A stretch of DNA of 51,109 bases from Priestia taiwanensis (GCF_014638355.1 NZ_BMFK01000008.1:1-51109), one strand, 5' to 3'. Shown: positions 38,634 to 49,311, counted from the stretch's first letter. Notes: generated by a model from the letters alone, not told the origin. Made by a program: numbers and translations.

Positions 38634-40625
38634 ATGAATAGAATGTTTCGTAATACGCTCTTTTATATACTAATTTTCTTAGTTATAATTGGGATTGTGA
38701 GTTATTTTAATAACTCGAATGGACAAGTAAGACCAATGGATTACAGCGAGTTCACCGCAAAATTAGAGAGCGGTGAAGTAAAGGACGTAACTATTCAACC
38801 TAAAAATGGTGTATATGAGATTAAAGGTCAGTTAAAGTCGGATAAAGAGAACGACTTTTTCCAAGTACATATACCTAATAGTAATAAAGCGCTCGAACGT
38901 ATTGATGCAGCAGCGCAAGGTACAGAAGTGAAGTTTGTTCAAGCAGAAGAGACAAGTGTTTGGCTGTCGATCTTCACATCGTTAATACCAATTATTCTTA
39001 TCGTGCTTCTGTTCTTCTTCTTCCTGAACAACGCTCAAGGTGGCGGGAATCGTGTGATGAACTTCGGTAAGAGTAAAGCGAAGTTGTACAACGATGAGAA
39101 GAAGAAAATTCGTTTCAAGGATGTAGCTGGAGCAGATGAGGAGAAGCAAGAACTTGTAGAAGTAGTAGAGTTCTTGAAAGACCCTCGTAAATTCTCGGAA
39201 ATTGGTGCACGTATTCCAAAAGGTGTGTTATTAGTTGGTCCTCCGGGAACGGGTAAAACATTACTTGCTCGTGCAGTTGCAGGAGAAGCTGGTGTACCAT
39301 TCTTCTCAATTAGTGGTTCTGACTTCGTAGAGATGTTCGTCGGTGTCGGTGCCTCTCGTGTTCGTGATTTATTTGAGAATGCGAAGAAAAACGCACCATG
39401 TATTATCTTTATCGATGAGATTGATGCAGTAGGACGTCAGCGTGGAGCTGGTTTAGGTGGAGGTCACGATGAGCGTGAGCAAACGTTAAACCAATTACTT
39501 GTTGAGATGGATGGATTTGGTGGAAACGAAGGAATCATTATGATTGCTGCGACAAACCGTCCAGACATTCTAGACCCAGCATTATTACGTCCTGGTCGTT
39601 TCGACCGTCAGATTACAGTAGATCGTCCAGATGTAAATGGACGTGAAGCAGTGTTAAAAGTACATGCGCGCAACAAACCTTTAGATGAGCTTGTGAACTT
39701 AAAAGGTATTGCACAACGCACACCTGGTTTCTCTGGAGCTGATTTAGAAAACTTATTAAACGAAGCTGCTCTTGTAGCTGCTCGTCGAGATAAGAAGAAG
39801 ATTGATATGGATGATATCGATGAAGCGACAGACCGCGTGATTGCAGGTCCAGCGAAGAAGAGCCGTGTTGTTTCGAAGAAAGAGCGCAACATTGTTGCCT
39901 ACCATGAGGCTGGTCATACAGTTATCGGTATGGTGTTAGATGAGGCGGATATGGTACACAAAGTAACAATCGTTCCTCGTGGTCAAGCGGGTGGTTATGC
40001 AGTAATGCTTCCGAAAGAAGATCGTTACTTCATGACGAAACCAGAACTTCTTGACAAAATCACAGGTCTACTAGGTGGACGTGTGGCAGAGGAGATTACT
40101 TTCGGTGAAGTATCGACTGGAGCTCATAATGATTTCCAGCGTTCAACTGGAATTGCTCGTCGCATGGTAACGGAATTCGGTATGAGTGATAAGTTAGGTC
40201 CATTACAGTTTGGTCAAGCGCAAGGTGGTCAAGTGTTCTTAGGCCGTGATCTTCATAACGAGCAAAACTACAGCGATAAGATTGCTTACGAAATTGATAT
40301 GGAAATTCAACGATTTGTGAAAGATTCGTACGAACGTGCGAGACAAATCTTAACAGATAATCGTGATAAGTTAGAGTTAATTGCTCAAACACTTCTGGAA
40401 ATAGAAACGTTAGATGCAGACCAAATTAAAGGTCTATGGGAAGATGGTAAGTTACCAGAGCGTGTATCTAGCAACACTACAATTGAAGCGGGCGACGTGA
40501 AGGTGAACATTGGATCAAAACCAGATGAGGTAGAGAAGCCGGAACGTGAAGAAGCGGAGGTAGAAGTGAAGGAAGACACGAAAGAAGATCGTCTTCCAGA
40601 GGCGAAGCAGGAGCCGAAAGAATAG
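38634..40625 (+). CDS. ftsH: ATP-dependent zinc metalloprotease FtsH
   Basis: Membrane-anchored AAA+ protease of 663 residues. Two membrane segments (about 7-25 and 110-131) flank a small extracellular domain. The AAA module has Walker A GPPGTGKT, Walker [14 protein letters not shown], the pore loop FVGVGA and the second region of homology with [18 protein letters not shown]. The zinc site is HEAGH, with the third ligand in GAHNDFQ. The C-terminal 45 residues are acidic and low complexity ([15 protein letters not shown]). GAGGAGGTT precedes the start. Confidence 0.96.
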   Translation: MNRMFRNTLFYILIFLVIIGIVSYFNNSNGQVRPMDYSEFTAKLESGEVKDVTIQPKNGVYEIKGQLKSDKENDFFQVHIPNSNKALERIDAAAQGTEVKFVQAEETSVWLSIFTSLIPIILIVLLFFFFLNNAQGGGNRVMNFGKSKAKLYNDEKKKIRFKDVAGADEEKQELVEVVEFLKDPRKFSEIGARIPKGVLLVGPPGTGKTLLARAVAGEAGVPFFSISGSDFVEMFVGVGASRVRDLFENAKKNAPCIIFIDEIDAVGRQRGAGLGGGHDEREQTLNQLLVEMDGFGGNEGIIMIAATNRPDILDPALLRPGRFDRQITVDRPDVNGREAVLKVHARNKPLDELVNLKGIAQRTPGFSGADLENLLNEAALVAARRDKKKIDMDDIDEATDRVIAGPAKKSRVVSKKERNIVAYHEAGHTVIGMVLDEADMVHKVTIVPRGQAGGYAVMLPKEDRYFMTKPELLDKITGLLGGRVAEEITFGEVSTGAHNDFQRSTGIARRMVTEFGMSDKLGPLQFGQAQGGQVFLGRDLHNEQNYSDKIAYEIDMEIQRFVKDSYERARQILTDNRDKLELIAQTLLEIETLDADQIKGLWEDGKLPERVSSNTTIEAGDVKVNIGSKPDEVEKPEREEAEVEVKEDTKEDRLPEAKQEPKE

Positions 40626-40633
40626 ATGATACA

Positions 40634-40668
40634 AAGAAGTTAAGGGGAAACCCTTAGCTTCTTTTTTT
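40634..40668 (+). terminator. ftsH terminator
   Basis: AAGAAGTTAAGGG and CCCTTAGCTTCTT pair (one G-T) with a GAAA-like loop, followed by TTTTTT. Confidence 0.85.
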
Positions 40669-40719
40669 GTATGATGGTGTGGTATAGTATGGATAGTGAA
40701 TGTTAGAGGTGATAAATAG

Positions 40720-41484
40720 ATGATTTTTGTATTTGATGTTGGGAATACAAATACGGTATTAGGTGTATTTGAAAATGATGAATTAAAGCACCATTGGCGT
40801 ATTGAAACGAACCGTAACAAAACAGAAGATGAATACGGAATGATGATTAAAGCATTGTTGGCCCATGAAGACATTAGTTTCATGGATATTCAAGGTGTCA
40901 TTATTTCTTCTGTTGTACCTCCAATCATGGTAACATTTGAACGCATGTGTAAGAAATACTTTAAGCAAAAGCCGCTTGTTGTTGGTCCAGGAATTAAAAC
41001 AGGATTAAATATTAAATATGAAAACCCTCGCGAAGTCGGAGCAGATCGTATTGTAAATGCGGTAGCTGGTATTCAAGAGTATGGTAGCCCGTTAATTATC
41101 GTCGACTTTGGTACGGCAACAACGTATTGTTATATTGATGAGTCGAAAAACTATATGGGAGGAGCAATTGCTCCTGGTATTGGTATTTCGACAGAAGCAT
41201 TATACACGCGCGCATCGAAATTACCGCGCATCGAAATTGCTCGACCAACGGATATTATCGGTAAAAATACAGTGAGTGCGATGCAAGCTGGTATTTTATT
41301 CGGCTATGTTGGACAAGTAGATGGCATTGTCGCACGAATGAAGAAGCAAGCAAATGTAGAACCTAAAGTTATTGCAACTGGTGGATTAGCTTCACTTATT
41401 GCAAATGAATCTGAGGCTATTGATGTTGTAGATCCGTTCTTAACATTAAAAGGGTTATACTTGTTATACGTGCGTAATGTGTGA
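40720..41484 (+). CDS. coaX: type III pantothenate kinase
   Basis: First step of coenzyme A synthesis. 254 residues, ASKHA fold: [12 protein letters not shown] (phosphate loop) at the start, [32 protein letters not shown] (pantothenate and dimer region), [11 protein letters not shown], and ATGGLASLI near the end. A TGG-TATAGT element at about 40680 may be an extended -10. hslO starts 17 bases after its stop, so the two share a transcript. Confidence 0.95.
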   Translation: MIFVFDVGNTNTVLGVFENDELKHHWRIETNRNKTEDEYGMMIKALLAHEDISFMDIQGVIISSVVPPIMVTFERMCKKYFKQKPLVVGPGIKTGLNIKYENPREVGADRIVNAVAGIQEYGSPLIIVDFGTATTYCYIDESKNYMGGAIAPGIGISTEALYTRASKLPRIEIARPTDIIGKNTVSAMQAGILFGYVGQVDGIVARMKKQANVEPKVIATGGLASLIANESEAIDVVDPFLTLKGLYLLYVRNV

Positions 41485-41501
41485 ATAGAAGGAGATTTGA
41501 A

Positions 41502-42377
41502 ATGAACGATTATTTAGTAAAAGCGTTAGCATTTAACGGAGAAGTACGAGCATATGCGGTTCGTACGACAGATACAGTAAGTGAAGCGCAACGTCGCCAT
41601 GATACATGGGTGAATGCATCAGCAGCATTAGGACGCTCGATGACAGCCGGTATTATGATGGGGGCAATGTTAAAGGGTGAACAAAAGTTAACAATTAAAA
41701 TTGAAGGTGGCGGTCCGATAGGCCCTATCCTTATTGATAGCAATGCAAAAGGGGAAGTTCGTGGGTATGTAACGAACCCTCATGTTCAATTACCACAAAA
41801 TAAATTTGGGAAAATTGATGTAGCTGGAGCCGTTGGTACAGATGGTTTCTTATCTGTTATTAAAGATGTAGGGATGCGTGATCATTTTACAGGACAGGTT
41901 CCTCTTGTTTCAGGTGAGCTTGGAGAAGATTTCACGTATTATTTCGTCACATCAGAGCAAACGCCATCTTCTGTAGGTGTAGGTGTATTGGTAAATCCAG
42001 ATCACACAATTTTAGCTGCCGGTGGATTTATTCTTCAAATTATGCCAGGTGCGACAGATGAAACAATTACGCAAATTGAGAATAATTTAAAAGGTGTGCC
42101 AGCTGTCTCGAAGTTAATTGAACAAGGATTAACACCAGAAGAGATTTTATACACGTTATTAGGAAAAGAGAACGTAAAAATCCTAGAAACAATGGAAGTG
42201 AAGTTCCATTGTCAATGCTCAAGAGAACGTATTGAAGGTGTACTTGTGAGCTTGGGGAAAGATGAGTTAACAGCTATTATCGAAGAAGAGGAACAAACAG
42301 AGGTACATTGCCACTTCTGTAATGAAACATATATCTTTTCGAAAGAAGAATTAGCAACATTACGCGATAACTTATAA
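41502..42377 (+). CDS. hslO: redox-regulated chaperone Hsp33
   Basis: Holdase activated by oxidation. 291 residues, the B. subtilis length. The C-terminal zinc switch is CQC near residue 237 followed by CHFC about 30 residues later; oxidation of these cysteines releases zinc and unfolds the linker. [22 protein letters not shown] belongs to the N-terminal core. ATG 41502 has GAAGGAG upstream; the frame from 41481 overlaps coaX. yacD, which follows in B. subtilis, is missing. Confidence 0.94.
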   Translation: MNDYLVKALAFNGEVRAYAVRTTDTVSEAQRRHDTWVNASAALGRSMTAGIMMGAMLKGEQKLTIKIEGGGPIGPILIDSNAKGEVRGYVTNPHVQLPQNKFGKIDVAGAVGTDGFLSVIKDVGMRDHFTGQVPLVSGELGEDFTYYFVTSEQTPSSVGVGVLVNPDHTILAAGGFILQIMPGATDETITQIENNLKGVPAVSKLIEQGLTPEEILYTLLGKENVKILETMEVKFHCQCSRERIEGVLVSLGKDELTAIIEEEEQTEVHCHFCNETYIFSKEELATLRDNL

Positions 42378-42382
42378 GATGA

Positions 42383-42422
42383 AAACCTCCTTTTAGTGAG
42401 AAAGGAGGTTTCTTTATTTTTC
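42383..42422 (+). terminator. hslO terminator
   Basis: AAACCTCCTTT pairs with AAAGGAGGTTT, followed by CTTTATTTTTC. Confidence 0.8.
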
Positions 42423-42456
42423 TAAAAAAATGGGCATGAATAAAACAAAGAAAAAA

Positions 42457-42518
42457 TTGACAAAGTGCTATTGTTTTGAGAAAATATAGATAAAACCAAT
42501 GAAAATACTTGGAATTAG
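42457..42518 (+). promoter_or_regulatory. cysK promoter with a candidate CymR site
   Basis: TTGACA at 42457-42462 is a perfect -35; the -10 is AT-rich but not exact (AAAATA/TATAGA, 42481-42490). ACTTGGAATT at 42507-42516, just downstream of the expected start, resembles the GGAATT half of the B. subtilis CymR box. The other half is not convincing. Confidence 0.45.
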
Positions 42519-42528
42519 GGGTGGAGAC

Positions 42529-43452
42529 ATGAGAGTAGCGAATTCTGTTCATGAGTTAATTGGAGGAACACCGGTAGTTAAGTTGAATCGTATTGTAGAC
42601 GAGAATAGTGCGGATATTTACTTAAAGTTGGAATTTATGAATCCAGGGAGTAGTGTAAAAGATCGTATTGCATTAGCAATGATTGAAGATGCAGAGAATA
42701 AAGGATTAATTAAAGAAGGCGACACAATTATTGAACCAACGAGCGGAAATACAGGTATTGGTTTAGCAATGGTAGCAGCGGCGAAAGGGTACAAGTCCAT
42801 TCTTGTTATGCCAGAAACGATGAGTATAGAGCGTCGTAACCTTCTTCGTGCATACGGTGCAGAGCTAGTGTTAACGCCAGGACCAGAGGGTATGGGTGGT
42901 GCGATTCGTAAGGCAGAAGAATTGGCGAAAGAACATGGTTATTTCATTCCGCAACAATTCCAAAATGAATCAAATCCAGAAGTGCACCGTTTAACAACGG
43001 GACCAGAAATTTTAGCGCAATTTCCTGATGGGTTAGATGCATTTGTTGCAGGTATTGGTACGGGCGGAACAATTACAGGTGCAGGGGAAGTAGTGAAGGA
43101 AAAGTATCCAGAATTGAAGATTGTAGCGGTAGAACCACATGACTCACCAGTTTTATCAGGAGGTTCACCAGGCCCGCACAAAATTCAAGGGATTGGAGCT
43201 GGTTTTGTACCACGTATTTTAGATACAGATATTTATGATCAAATTATTCAAGTAGAGAATGAAGATGCATTTAAATATGCGCGTAAAGTAGCAAGGGAAG
43301 AAGGAATCTTAGTCGGTATTTCTTCTGGGGCAGCCATTTATGCAGCGTTGCAAGTGGCGAAAGAGCTTGGAAAAGGAAAGAAAGTATTAGCGGTTATTCC
43401 AAGTAACGGAGAGCGTTATTTAAGTACACCTTTATATCAATTTGAAGAATAG
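42529..43452 (+). CDS. cysK: cysteine synthase A
   Basis: PLP enzyme making cysteine from O-acetylserine and sulfide; in B. subtilis it also acts with CymR as cysteine sensor. 307 residues. The PLP lysine is in [19 protein letters not shown] and [10 protein letters not shown] hold the substrate and PLP phosphate. ATG 42529 has GGGTGGAG upstream, and [15 protein letters not shown] matches the family start. The frame from 42499 runs over the putative CymR site. Confidence 0.95.
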   Translation: MRVANSVHELIGGTPVVKLNRIVDENSADIYLKLEFMNPGSSVKDRIALAMIEDAENKGLIKEGDTIIEPTSGNTGIGLAMVAAAKGYKSILVMPETMSIERRNLLRAYGAELVLTPGPEGMGGAIRKAEELAKEHGYFIPQQFQNESNPEVHRLTTGPEILAQFPDGLDAFVAGIGTGGTITGAGEVVKEKYPELKIVAVEPHDSPVLSGGSPGPHKIQGIGAGFVPRILDTDIYDQIIQVENEDAFKYARKVAREEGILVGISSGAAIYAALQVAKELGKGKKVLAVIPSNGERYLSTPLYQFEE

Positions 43453-43457
43453 AGAAG

Positions 43458-43485
43458 CAGCCTTTATAGGCTGTTTTCTTTTTTG
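43458..43485 (+). terminator. cysK terminator
   Basis: CAGCC (43458-43462) and GGCTG (43469-43473), followed by TTTTCTTTTTTG. Confidence 0.65.
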
Positions 43486-43511
43486 TCATCTACTATGCGT
43501 TATTGTACAAT
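43483..43511 (+). promoter_or_regulatory. sigma-A promoter of the pab-folate operon
   Basis: TTGTCA (43483-43488), 17 bases, TACAAT (43506-43511). Confidence 0.75.
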
Positions 43512-43542
43512 GAGAACTAGTTAATCAAGTAGAGGTGAACTG

Positions 43543-44940
43543 ATGAGACATTGTTTAGCAACATATATTCCATATGAAAAAGAATTTTTTGACCAATATA
43601 AACGATTAAGTAAAGATAAAGCACACCATGTTTTGTTAGAAAGTGGACGAAATGCCCGTTACAGTATGGTAGGCCTGGATCCGATTGCAATTATAACAGG
43701 TAAAGAAGATACATTCACTGTTGTAGAAGGCGGCGAAACATCTGTAATGAAAGGGAATCCTCTTGAAGAGATGAAGCAATACATGCAGAAGTTCAAAGTT
43801 GCTAATCCCGTTAAAGAGATACCATTTAGCGGCGGAGCGGTTGGTTATTTTAACTATGATTGCATCCGTTATATCGAAAAATTACCGACTGTTGCAGAGG
43901 ATGACTTACAAACGCCAGATATCTTCTTTTTACTATTCGATGATATAGTTGTATATGATCATGAAGAGAAGAAATTATGGATTATGACACATTATGAAGA
44001 AGATAAAGAAAGAGCGGAAGTTCATCTAGAAGAACTGCAGATGTTATGGACAAGCGAGATCTTAGATGTTGTATATGAATATGAAGTGCCAAGTGGAGTA
44101 GTAGAAGGGAAGCGTGTGTCGTTCACAGAAGAAGGATTCATTGATGCGGTGGAGCGAACGAAAGAGTATATTGCAGCGGGAGATGTGTTTCAAATTAACT
44201 TATCTGTGCGTCAATCAGAAGCGTTAGAAACACATCCTATGAATATTTATGAAGCATTACGTGGTATTAATCCTTCTCCTTACATGGCATACATGGAATG
44301 TGGTGATTTCCAGATTGTAAGTGGATCCCCTGAGCTACTTATTAAGAAAAAAGGTACGGAAGTGAGTACACGCCCAATCGCCGGAACGCGTTCGCGTGGG
44401 AAAGATGAAGCAGAGGATATGGAGCTTGCGAATGAATTAATTCACAACGAAAAAGAACGAGCAGAACATGTCATGCTTGTGGACTTAGAGCGTAACGATT
44501 TAGGGAGAGTATGTGAGTACGGAACGGTAGAAGTGGATGAATTTATGGTCATTGAAAAATATTCGCATGTAATGCATATCGTATCGAACGTACGTGGAAC
44601 ATTAAAAGAAGAGAATGATGCATTTGATGTTGTTGGTGCGGTTTTCCCTGGGGGAACAATTACAGGTGCACCGAAGATTCGTACGATGGAGATTATTGAA
44701 GAATTAGAACCAGTGAGACGTGGTTTGTATACAGGGTCGATTGGTTGGATTGGGTATGACGGGGACATGGAGCTTAATATTGTGATTCGTACGATGGTAG
44801 CGAAAGATGGGTATGGTCATATTCAAGCTGGAGCAGGAATTGTGATTGATTCTATTCCAAAAAATGAATATAAAGAATCTCTAAAAAAAGCTGCGGCTAT
44901 GTGGCGCGCAAAAGAAGTGGCTGAGAGGTGCGAACAATGA
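43543..44940 (+). CDS. pabB: aminodeoxychorismate synthase component I
   Basis: Adds ammonia to chorismate for 4-aminobenzoate. 465 residues, TrpE/PabB fold. Visible motifs: [17 protein letters not shown] in the N-terminal half, [59 protein letters not shown] and GAGIVIDS in the usual order. First gene of pabB-pabA-pabC-folP-folB-folK-yazB-dusB. Its stop overlaps the pabA start (ATGA). Confidence 0.94.
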   Translation: MRHCLATYIPYEKEFFDQYKRLSKDKAHHVLLESGRNARYSMVGLDPIAIITGKEDTFTVVEGGETSVMKGNPLEEMKQYMQKFKVANPVKEIPFSGGAVGYFNYDCIRYIEKLPTVAEDDLQTPDIFFLLFDDIVVYDHEEKKLWIMTHYEEDKERAEVHLEELQMLWTSEILDVVYEYEVPSGVVEGKRVSFTEEGFIDAVERTKEYIAAGDVFQINLSVRQSEALETHPMNIYEALRGINPSPYMAYMECGDFQIVSGSPELLIKKKGTEVSTRPIAGTRSRGKDEAEDMELANELIHNEKERAEHVMLVDLERNDLGRVCEYGTVEVDEFMVIEKYSHVMHIVSNVRGTLKEENDAFDVVGAVFPGGTITGAPKIRTMEIIEELEPVRRGLYTGSIGWIGYDGDMELNIVIRTMVAKDGYGHIQAGAGIVIDSIPKNEYKESLKKAAAMWRAKEVAERCEQ

Positions 44941-45533
44941 TTTTGATGATTGATAATTACGATTCTTTTACGTTTAACTTAGTACAGTTTCTGGGTGAAT
45001 TGGGAGAAGAGTTACTTGTAAAGCGTAATGATGAAATAACACTAGAAGAAATTAAAGTATTAGATCCTGATTTTATTATGGTTTCACCAGGACCTTGCAG
45101 CCCGAATGAGGCTGGTATTAGTATGGATGTTATTAATTATTTCGCAGGAAAGATTCCGATCTTTGGTGTTTGCCTAGGGCATCAATCGATTGCGCAAGTA
45201 TTTGGAGGAGATGTTGTGCGTGCCGAGCGGTTAATGCACGGCAAGACATCATCTGTTTATCATAACGGAGAAACGGTATATAAAGATATTCCAAATCCAT
45301 TTACGGCAACGCGTTATCATTCGCTTATCGTCAAGAAAGAAACGTTACCGGAATGTTTAGAAGTGACGTCTTGGACAGAAGAAGGCGAAATTATGGGTAT
45401 TCGTCATAAAACGTTACCGATAGAAGGAGTACAATACCATCCAGAGTCAATTATGACATCGCATGGGAAAGAATTATTGAAAAACTTTATTACAGCGTAT
45501 AAGAGGCGTGAAGAAGTATGTACATCTATGTAA
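44937..45533 (+). CDS. pabA: glutamine amidotransferase subunit PabA (shared with anthranilate synthase)
   Basis: Class I amidotransferase, 198 residues. Catalytic Cys79 is in [12 protein letters not shown]; the His-Glu pair is in [11 protein letters not shown]. In Bacillus it serves both PabB and TrpE. Start ATG 44937 has GAGGTG eight bases upstream. In B. subtilis its translation is controlled by TRAP; I do not see the needed series of GAG/TAG triplets here. It overlaps pabC by 16 bases. Confidence 0.94.
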   Translation: MILMIDNYDSFTFNLVQFLGELGEELLVKRNDEITLEEIKVLDPDFIMVSPGPCSPNEAGISMDVINYFAGKIPIFGVCLGHQSIAQVFGGDVVRAERLMHGKTSSVYHNGETVYKDIPNPFTATRYHSLIVKKETLPECLEVTSWTEEGEIMGIRHKTLPIEGVQYHPESIMTSHGKELLKNFITAYKRREEVCTSM

Positions 45534-46390
45534 ATGGGCGTGTTATGAAGCAAGAGGAGGCAATGATTTCTCCTTTCGATCACGGTTTTCTCTATGGGCT
45601 TGGTGTATTCGAAACGTTCCGTGTGTATGATGGTCATCTGTTTTTGTTTGATGACCATTATCTACGTTTAATGGAATCACTAAAACAATTGAATATAGAG
45701 TGGAGTGTAACGAAAGATGAAGCGAAACGAATTGTCATGCAGTTGTTGGAAAAGAACAATATCCAAAATGCTTACGTTCGCTTCAATGTTTCGGCTGGTA
45801 TTGGGGAAGTGGGCTTACAGGTAGATGCTTATCAGCAACCGACGACAATTGTCTTTATGAAACCTTTGGCATCCGCGACTGCGGAAGTGTATGAAAAAGA
45901 AGGGGTTATTCTTCAAACGAGACGTAATACGCCAGAAGGACCCTCCCGTTTAAAGTCGCATCATTATTTAAATTCTGTATTAGGAAAACGTGAAGTTGGT
46001 AGTGATATGTCCAAAGAAGGAATTTTTTTAACGGAAGAGGGGTTTGTAGCAGAAGGGGTAGTCTCAAATGTTTTCTTTGTGAAGGATTTAGTAGTTTATA
46101 CCCCTTCTCTCCAAACAGGGATTTTAAATGGTATTACACGGAAATTTGTTATGAGGCTTTGCGAATTAGGTCAAGTTCAGGTTCAGGAAGGGTTATTTAC
46201 AAAGGAAGAGTTGTTACAAGCGGATGAAATATTTGTTACGAACTCTATTCAAGAAATAGTACCTGTTGTAGAAATAGATAATAAGAGATTTGTAGGGAAA
46301 GACGGCGAGGTAACGAAGCGTCTTATACATGACTATCAAAGGTATCGTACATCTTTAGTGAGCAGATACGATGTGAAAGAAGGAAGATAG
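45518..46390 (+). CDS. pabC: aminodeoxychorismate lyase
   Basis: PLP fold-type IV enzyme that releases pyruvate and 4-aminobenzoate; 290 residues. The opening [20 protein letters not shown] and [15 protein letters not shown] are typical; the PLP lysine is in [15 protein letters not shown], and [12 protein letters not shown] is near the end. No strong Shine-Dalgarno precedes it (only GAAGAAG), which fits coupling to pabA. folP begins one base after its stop. Confidence 0.92.
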   Translation: MYIYVNGRVMKQEEAMISPFDHGFLYGLGVFETFRVYDGHLFLFDDHYLRLMESLKQLNIEWSVTKDEAKRIVMQLLEKNNIQNAYVRFNVSAGIGEVGLQVDAYQQPTTIVFMKPLASATAEVYEKEGVILQTRRNTPEGPSRLKSHHYLNSVLGKREVGSDMSKEGIFLTEEGFVAEGVVSNVFFVKDLVVYTPSLQTGILNGITRKFVMRLCELGQVQVQEGLFTKEELLQADEIFVTNSIQEIVPVVEIDNKRFVGKDGEVTKRLIHDYQRYRTSLVSRYDVKEGR

Positions 46391-46391
46391 A

Positions 46392-47231
46392 ATGAGATAT
46401 ACAACGTTAACGTGTGGGAAGTATACGTTTGATTTGGCGAAAGAAACGTTAATGATGGGGATTTTGAATGTAACCCCAGATTCATTTTCAGACGGTGGGT
46501 CATGGAATGATGTGGACCGAGCAGTTCAGCATGCGAAAAAGCTTGTGAAGGACGGTGCGCATATTATTGATATCGGCGGTGAGTCGACACGTCCGGGAGC
46601 TGAATTGGTAAGTGAGCAAGAAGAGATTGCGCGTGTTGTCCCAATTATTCGAGCTATTCGGGCAGCGGTAGATGTACCAGTTTCCATTGACACGTACAAA
46701 GCAGAAGTGGCGAAGCAAGCAATTGAAGCGGGTGCACATATTATTAATGATGTATGGGGAGCAAAAGCGGATAAACGAATGGCAGCAGTAGCTGCGCAGT
46801 ACGATGTGCCAATTATCTTAATGCATAACCGTACAGACGTGGACTATCGCGACTTTATGTCAGATGTGGTTGCAGACCTTCAAGAGAGTATTCAAATTGC
46901 GAAGCAAGCGGGTGTACGGGATGAACGCATTATTCTTGATCCGGGGGTTGGATTCGTGAAAACAGTGGATCAAAACTTGGAAGTAATAAGAGAGCTAGGA
47001 CAATTACAAGTGCTAGGGTATCCAGTGCTACTTGGAACATCGCGAAAACGATTTATTGGTGCGGTATTGGATTTACCGGTAGAAGAGCGCGTGGAAGGGA
47101 CGGGAGCGACGACCTGCCTCGGTATTCAACAGGGATGCCATATTGTACGTGTACATGATGTATTAGAGAACGCGCGAATGGCAAAGATGATGGACGCAAT
47201 GCTTGGGAAGAGAGGTAGTATAGATGGGTAA
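46392..47231 (+). CDS. folP: dihydropteroate synthase
   Basis: Joins 4-aminobenzoate to the pterin; target of sulfonamides (sul in B. subtilis). 279 residues, TIM barrel: GILNVTPDSFSDGG with the metal/phosphate asparagine, IDIGGESTRPGA, INDVWGAK, LDPGVGFVKT, GTSRKRFIG. AAGGAAG lies just upstream of the start. The end overlaps folB by eight bases. Confidence 0.95.
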   Translation: MRYTTLTCGKYTFDLAKETLMMGILNVTPDSFSDGGSWNDVDRAVQHAKKLVKDGAHIIDIGGESTRPGAELVSEQEEIARVVPIIRAIRAAVDVPVSIDTYKAEVAKQAIEAGAHIINDVWGAKADKRMAAVAAQYDVPIILMHNRTDVDYRDFMSDVVADLQESIQIAKQAGVRDERIILDPGVGFVKTVDQNLEVIRELGQLQVLGYPVLLGTSRKRFIGAVLDLPVEERVEGTGATTCLGIQQGCHIVRVHDVLENARMAKMMDAMLGKRGSIDG

Positions 47232-47586
47232 AATTTATGTGAATAATATGATGTTCTATGGATACCATGGTGTATTACCACAAGAAACAGCATTGGGGCA
47301 ACGTTTCAATGTTGATTTAGTAGTCGAGGTAGATACGAAGCAAGCTGGGGAGACGGATAACCTAACGTATTCGGTGAGTTATGCTGATATGTACGCAACG
47401 TGTAAGCGCATTGTAGAAGGAGAGCCGTATAAACTGATTGAAGCAGTAGCGGAACGAATTGCAAGCGAGCTCCTGGCAGAATACGCATTAATTGATGTAT
47501 GTCATGTGAAAGTTATTAAGCCGGACCCACCGATTCCAGGTCATTATCATTCTGTTGCAGTAGAGATTACGAGGTCGCGTCAATGA
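47224..47586 (+). CDS. folB: dihydroneopterin aldolase
   Basis: Cleaves dihydroneopterin to hydroxymethyl-dihydropterin. 120 residues, tunnel-fold: FYGYHGVLPQE near residue 11, LTYSVSYADMY, the active-site glutamate in LIEAVAERIA, and KPDPPIPGHYHSVAVEI with the conserved lysine at its start. Overlaps folP by eight and folK by four bases. Confidence 0.95.
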   Translation: MGKIYVNNMMFYGYHGVLPQETALGQRFNVDLVVEVDTKQAGETDNLTYSVSYADMYATCKRIVEGEPYKLIEAVAERIASELLAEYALIDVCHVKVIKPDPPIPGHYHSVAVEITRSRQ

Positions 47587-48080
47587 ATCACATTGCGTAC
47601 TTAAGTTTAGGGACGAACATTGGTGATCGTTTATATTATTTAAGAGAAGCTGTAAAGGCGTTACACGCTCATGAAGCAATTTGCATAGAAGATGTTTCTT
47701 CTATTTATGAGACGGAGCCAGTTGGATATGTAGATCAAGAAAACTTTTTAAATATCGTTGTGAAAATTTCTACCAGCTTACGTCCAATCAATTTACTAGA
47801 AACGACACAGTCGATTGAGTTACAATTAGGAAGAAAAAGGGAAATCCACTGGGGACCTCGAACAATAGACCTTGACATTTTATTATATAGTAACGAAAAT
47901 ATGGACACAGAGACACTGATTATTCCGCACCCTAGAATGTACGAACGAAATTTTGTGTTGGTACCCTTAATAGAATTAGGTGTAGATATTTCCCGAAGTG
48001 AAAGCGTAAATTTACGAGAAGGGGTAAGAATATGGAAGCGGAAAAATGGGGGAGACGTATTCGAGCTTTTCGAAAGTTGA
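47583..48080 (+). CDS. folK: HPPK, hydroxymethyl-dihydropterin pyrophosphokinase
   Basis: Transfers pyrophosphate from ATP to hydroxymethyl-dihydropterin. 165 residues. LSLGTNIGDR is the N-terminal signature, EPVGYVDQENFLN follows, and GPRTIDLDILLY carries the two metal aspartates. HPRMYERNFVLVPL is the typical C-terminal motif. The last 49 bases overlap yazB in another frame. Confidence 0.95.
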   Translation: MNHIAYLSLGTNIGDRLYYLREAVKALHAHEAICIEDVSSIYETEPVGYVDQENFLNIVVKISTSLRPINLLETTQSIELQLGRKREIHWGPRTIDLDILLYSNENMDTETLIIPHPRMYERNFVLVPLIELGVDISRSESVNLREGVRIWKRKNGGDVFELFES

Positions 48081-48256
48081 AAGGATATACGCAAGAAAGC
48101 TTTGCGAAAGGTTTAGGGGTTTCTATTTCGGTACTTGGAGAAATAGAAAGAGGAAATCGTGTGCCAACGGAATCATTTATTATGGACGTGGCAAAGACCT
48201 TAAATGTATCGGTCGAGGAATTAATGCCTGTAGAAAAGAAAGGCGGACAAAAATAA
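48032..48256 (+). CDS. yazB: XRE-family DNA-binding protein YazB
   Basis: Small helix-turn-helix protein, 74 residues (about 69 in B. subtilis). The HTH is residues 11-55: IRAFRKLKGYTQESFAKGLG, then VSISVLGEIERGNRVPT with the recognition helix. The gene starts inside folK; the ribosome site GAAGGGG (48018-48024) lies in folK coding sequence. Target unknown; its position in the folate operon in many Bacillus species hints at a local role, but this is inference. dusB starts one base after its stop. Confidence 0.88.
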   Translation: MEAEKWGRRIRAFRKLKGYTQESFAKGLGVSISVLGEIERGNRVPTESFIMDVAKTLNVSVEELMPVEKKGGQK

Positions 48257-48257
48257 A

Positions 48258-49259
48258 ATGTTAAAAATCGGTCATATAGAAATGAAGAATCCAGTGGTAT
48301 TAGCACCAATGGCCGGGGTATGTAACTCTGCATTTCGTTTAACGGTAAAAGAATTCGGCGCTGGTTTAGTATGTGCTGAAATGATTAGTGATAAAGCCAT
48401 TCTTCATAATAATAAAAGAACAATGGAAATGTTATATATCGATGAGCGTGAAAAACCACTAAGCTTACAAATTTTCGGTGGAGAGAGAAGTACGCTAGTA
48501 GAAGCAGCGAAGTATGTAGATAAGAATACAAATGCTGACATTATCGATATCAATATGGGTTGTCCTGTTTCGAAAATTATTAAATGTGAAGCAGGAGCAA
48601 GATGGTTACTAAACCCAGATAAGATTTATGAAATGGTTTCTGCAGTTGTAGATGCTGTAGAAAAACCAGTAACAGTTAAAATGCGTATCGGTTGGGATGA
48701 TGACAATATCTTCGTTGTAGAGAATGCACAAGCGGTTGAGCGTGCTGGTGGACAAGCTGTTGCGATTCATGGGCGTACACGTGTGCAAATGTATGAAGGT
48801 GAAGCTAACTGGGATTACATTAAGTTAGCGAAGGAACATGTGAACATCCCGATTATCGGAAATGGTGATGTACAGACACCTCAAGATGCGAAGCGTTTAT
48901 TAGAGTACACAGGTGCAGATGGTGTGATGATTGGTCGTGCGGCGTTAGGTAACCCGTGGATGATTTATCGTACAGTAAGGTATTTAGAAACAGGAGAATT
49001 AATGGGTGAACCGAGTTTGCGTGAGAAAATCGATGTATGTAAGTTGCACTTAGATCGCCTAATTGACTTAAAGAACGAAAAGATTGCTGTTCTGGAAATG
49101 AGAAAGCACGCAGCTTGGTATTTAAAAGGTGTGAGTGGTACTGGAGAAGTACGTAATAAAATTAATGAGTGTAATACAAGAATGGATCTTGTTACGTTAC
49201 TTGATAGTTGTGTAGAAGAAATGGAAGTTCGTGAAGTGGAAGTAGCTCTTCGTGGTTAA
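48258..49259 (+). CDS. dusB: tRNA-dihydrouridine synthase (DusB type)
   Basis: FMN-dependent reduction of uridines in tRNA D-loops. 333 residues, TIM barrel then a helical RNA-binding domain (about 240-333). APMAGVCNSAFR, EMISDKA, LQIFGGE, DINMGCPVSKI (catalytic cysteine), VKMRIGWD, IHGRTRVQMYEG and IGNGDVQ/GADGVMIGRAALGNPW appear in order. Known as yacF in B. subtilis. Last gene of the folate transcript. Confidence 0.93.
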   Translation: MLKIGHIEMKNPVVLAPMAGVCNSAFRLTVKEFGAGLVCAEMISDKAILHNNKRTMEMLYIDEREKPLSLQIFGGERSTLVEAAKYVDKNTNADIIDINMGCPVSKIIKCEAGARWLLNPDKIYEMVSAVVDAVEKPVTVKMRIGWDDDNIFVVENAQAVERAGGQAVAIHGRTRVQMYEGEANWDYIKLAKEHVNIPIIGNGDVQTPQDAKRLLEYTGADGVMIGRAALGNPWMIYRTVRYLETGELMGEPSLREKIDVCKLHLDRLIDLKNEKIAVLEMRKHAAWYLKGVSGTGEVRNKINECNTRMDLVTLLDSCVEEMEVREVEVALRG

Positions 49260-49268
49260 GAAGGTTGT

Positions 49269-49298
49269 TTGACATCTTTTTGTTGTTAAACGTATAAT
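49269..49298 (+). promoter_or_regulatory. consensus sigma-A promoter in the dusB-lysS spacer
   Basis: TTGACA (49269-49274), 18 bases, TATAAT (49293-49298), both perfect. The expected start is near 49305, only a few bases before a terminator hairpin. Confidence 0.75.
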
Positions 49299-49311
49299 AC
49301 GTCTTGTAATG

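Noticed and set aside
40490..40625. Acidic C-terminal tail of FtsH as a frameshift product
   Set aside because: Low-complexity acidic tails are normal in Bacillus FtsH, and the frame continues naturally to its stop.
44915..44945. TRAP-binding site over the pabA start
   Set aside because: Only one or two GAG triplets are present; B. subtilis has a long series of GAG/TAG repeats.
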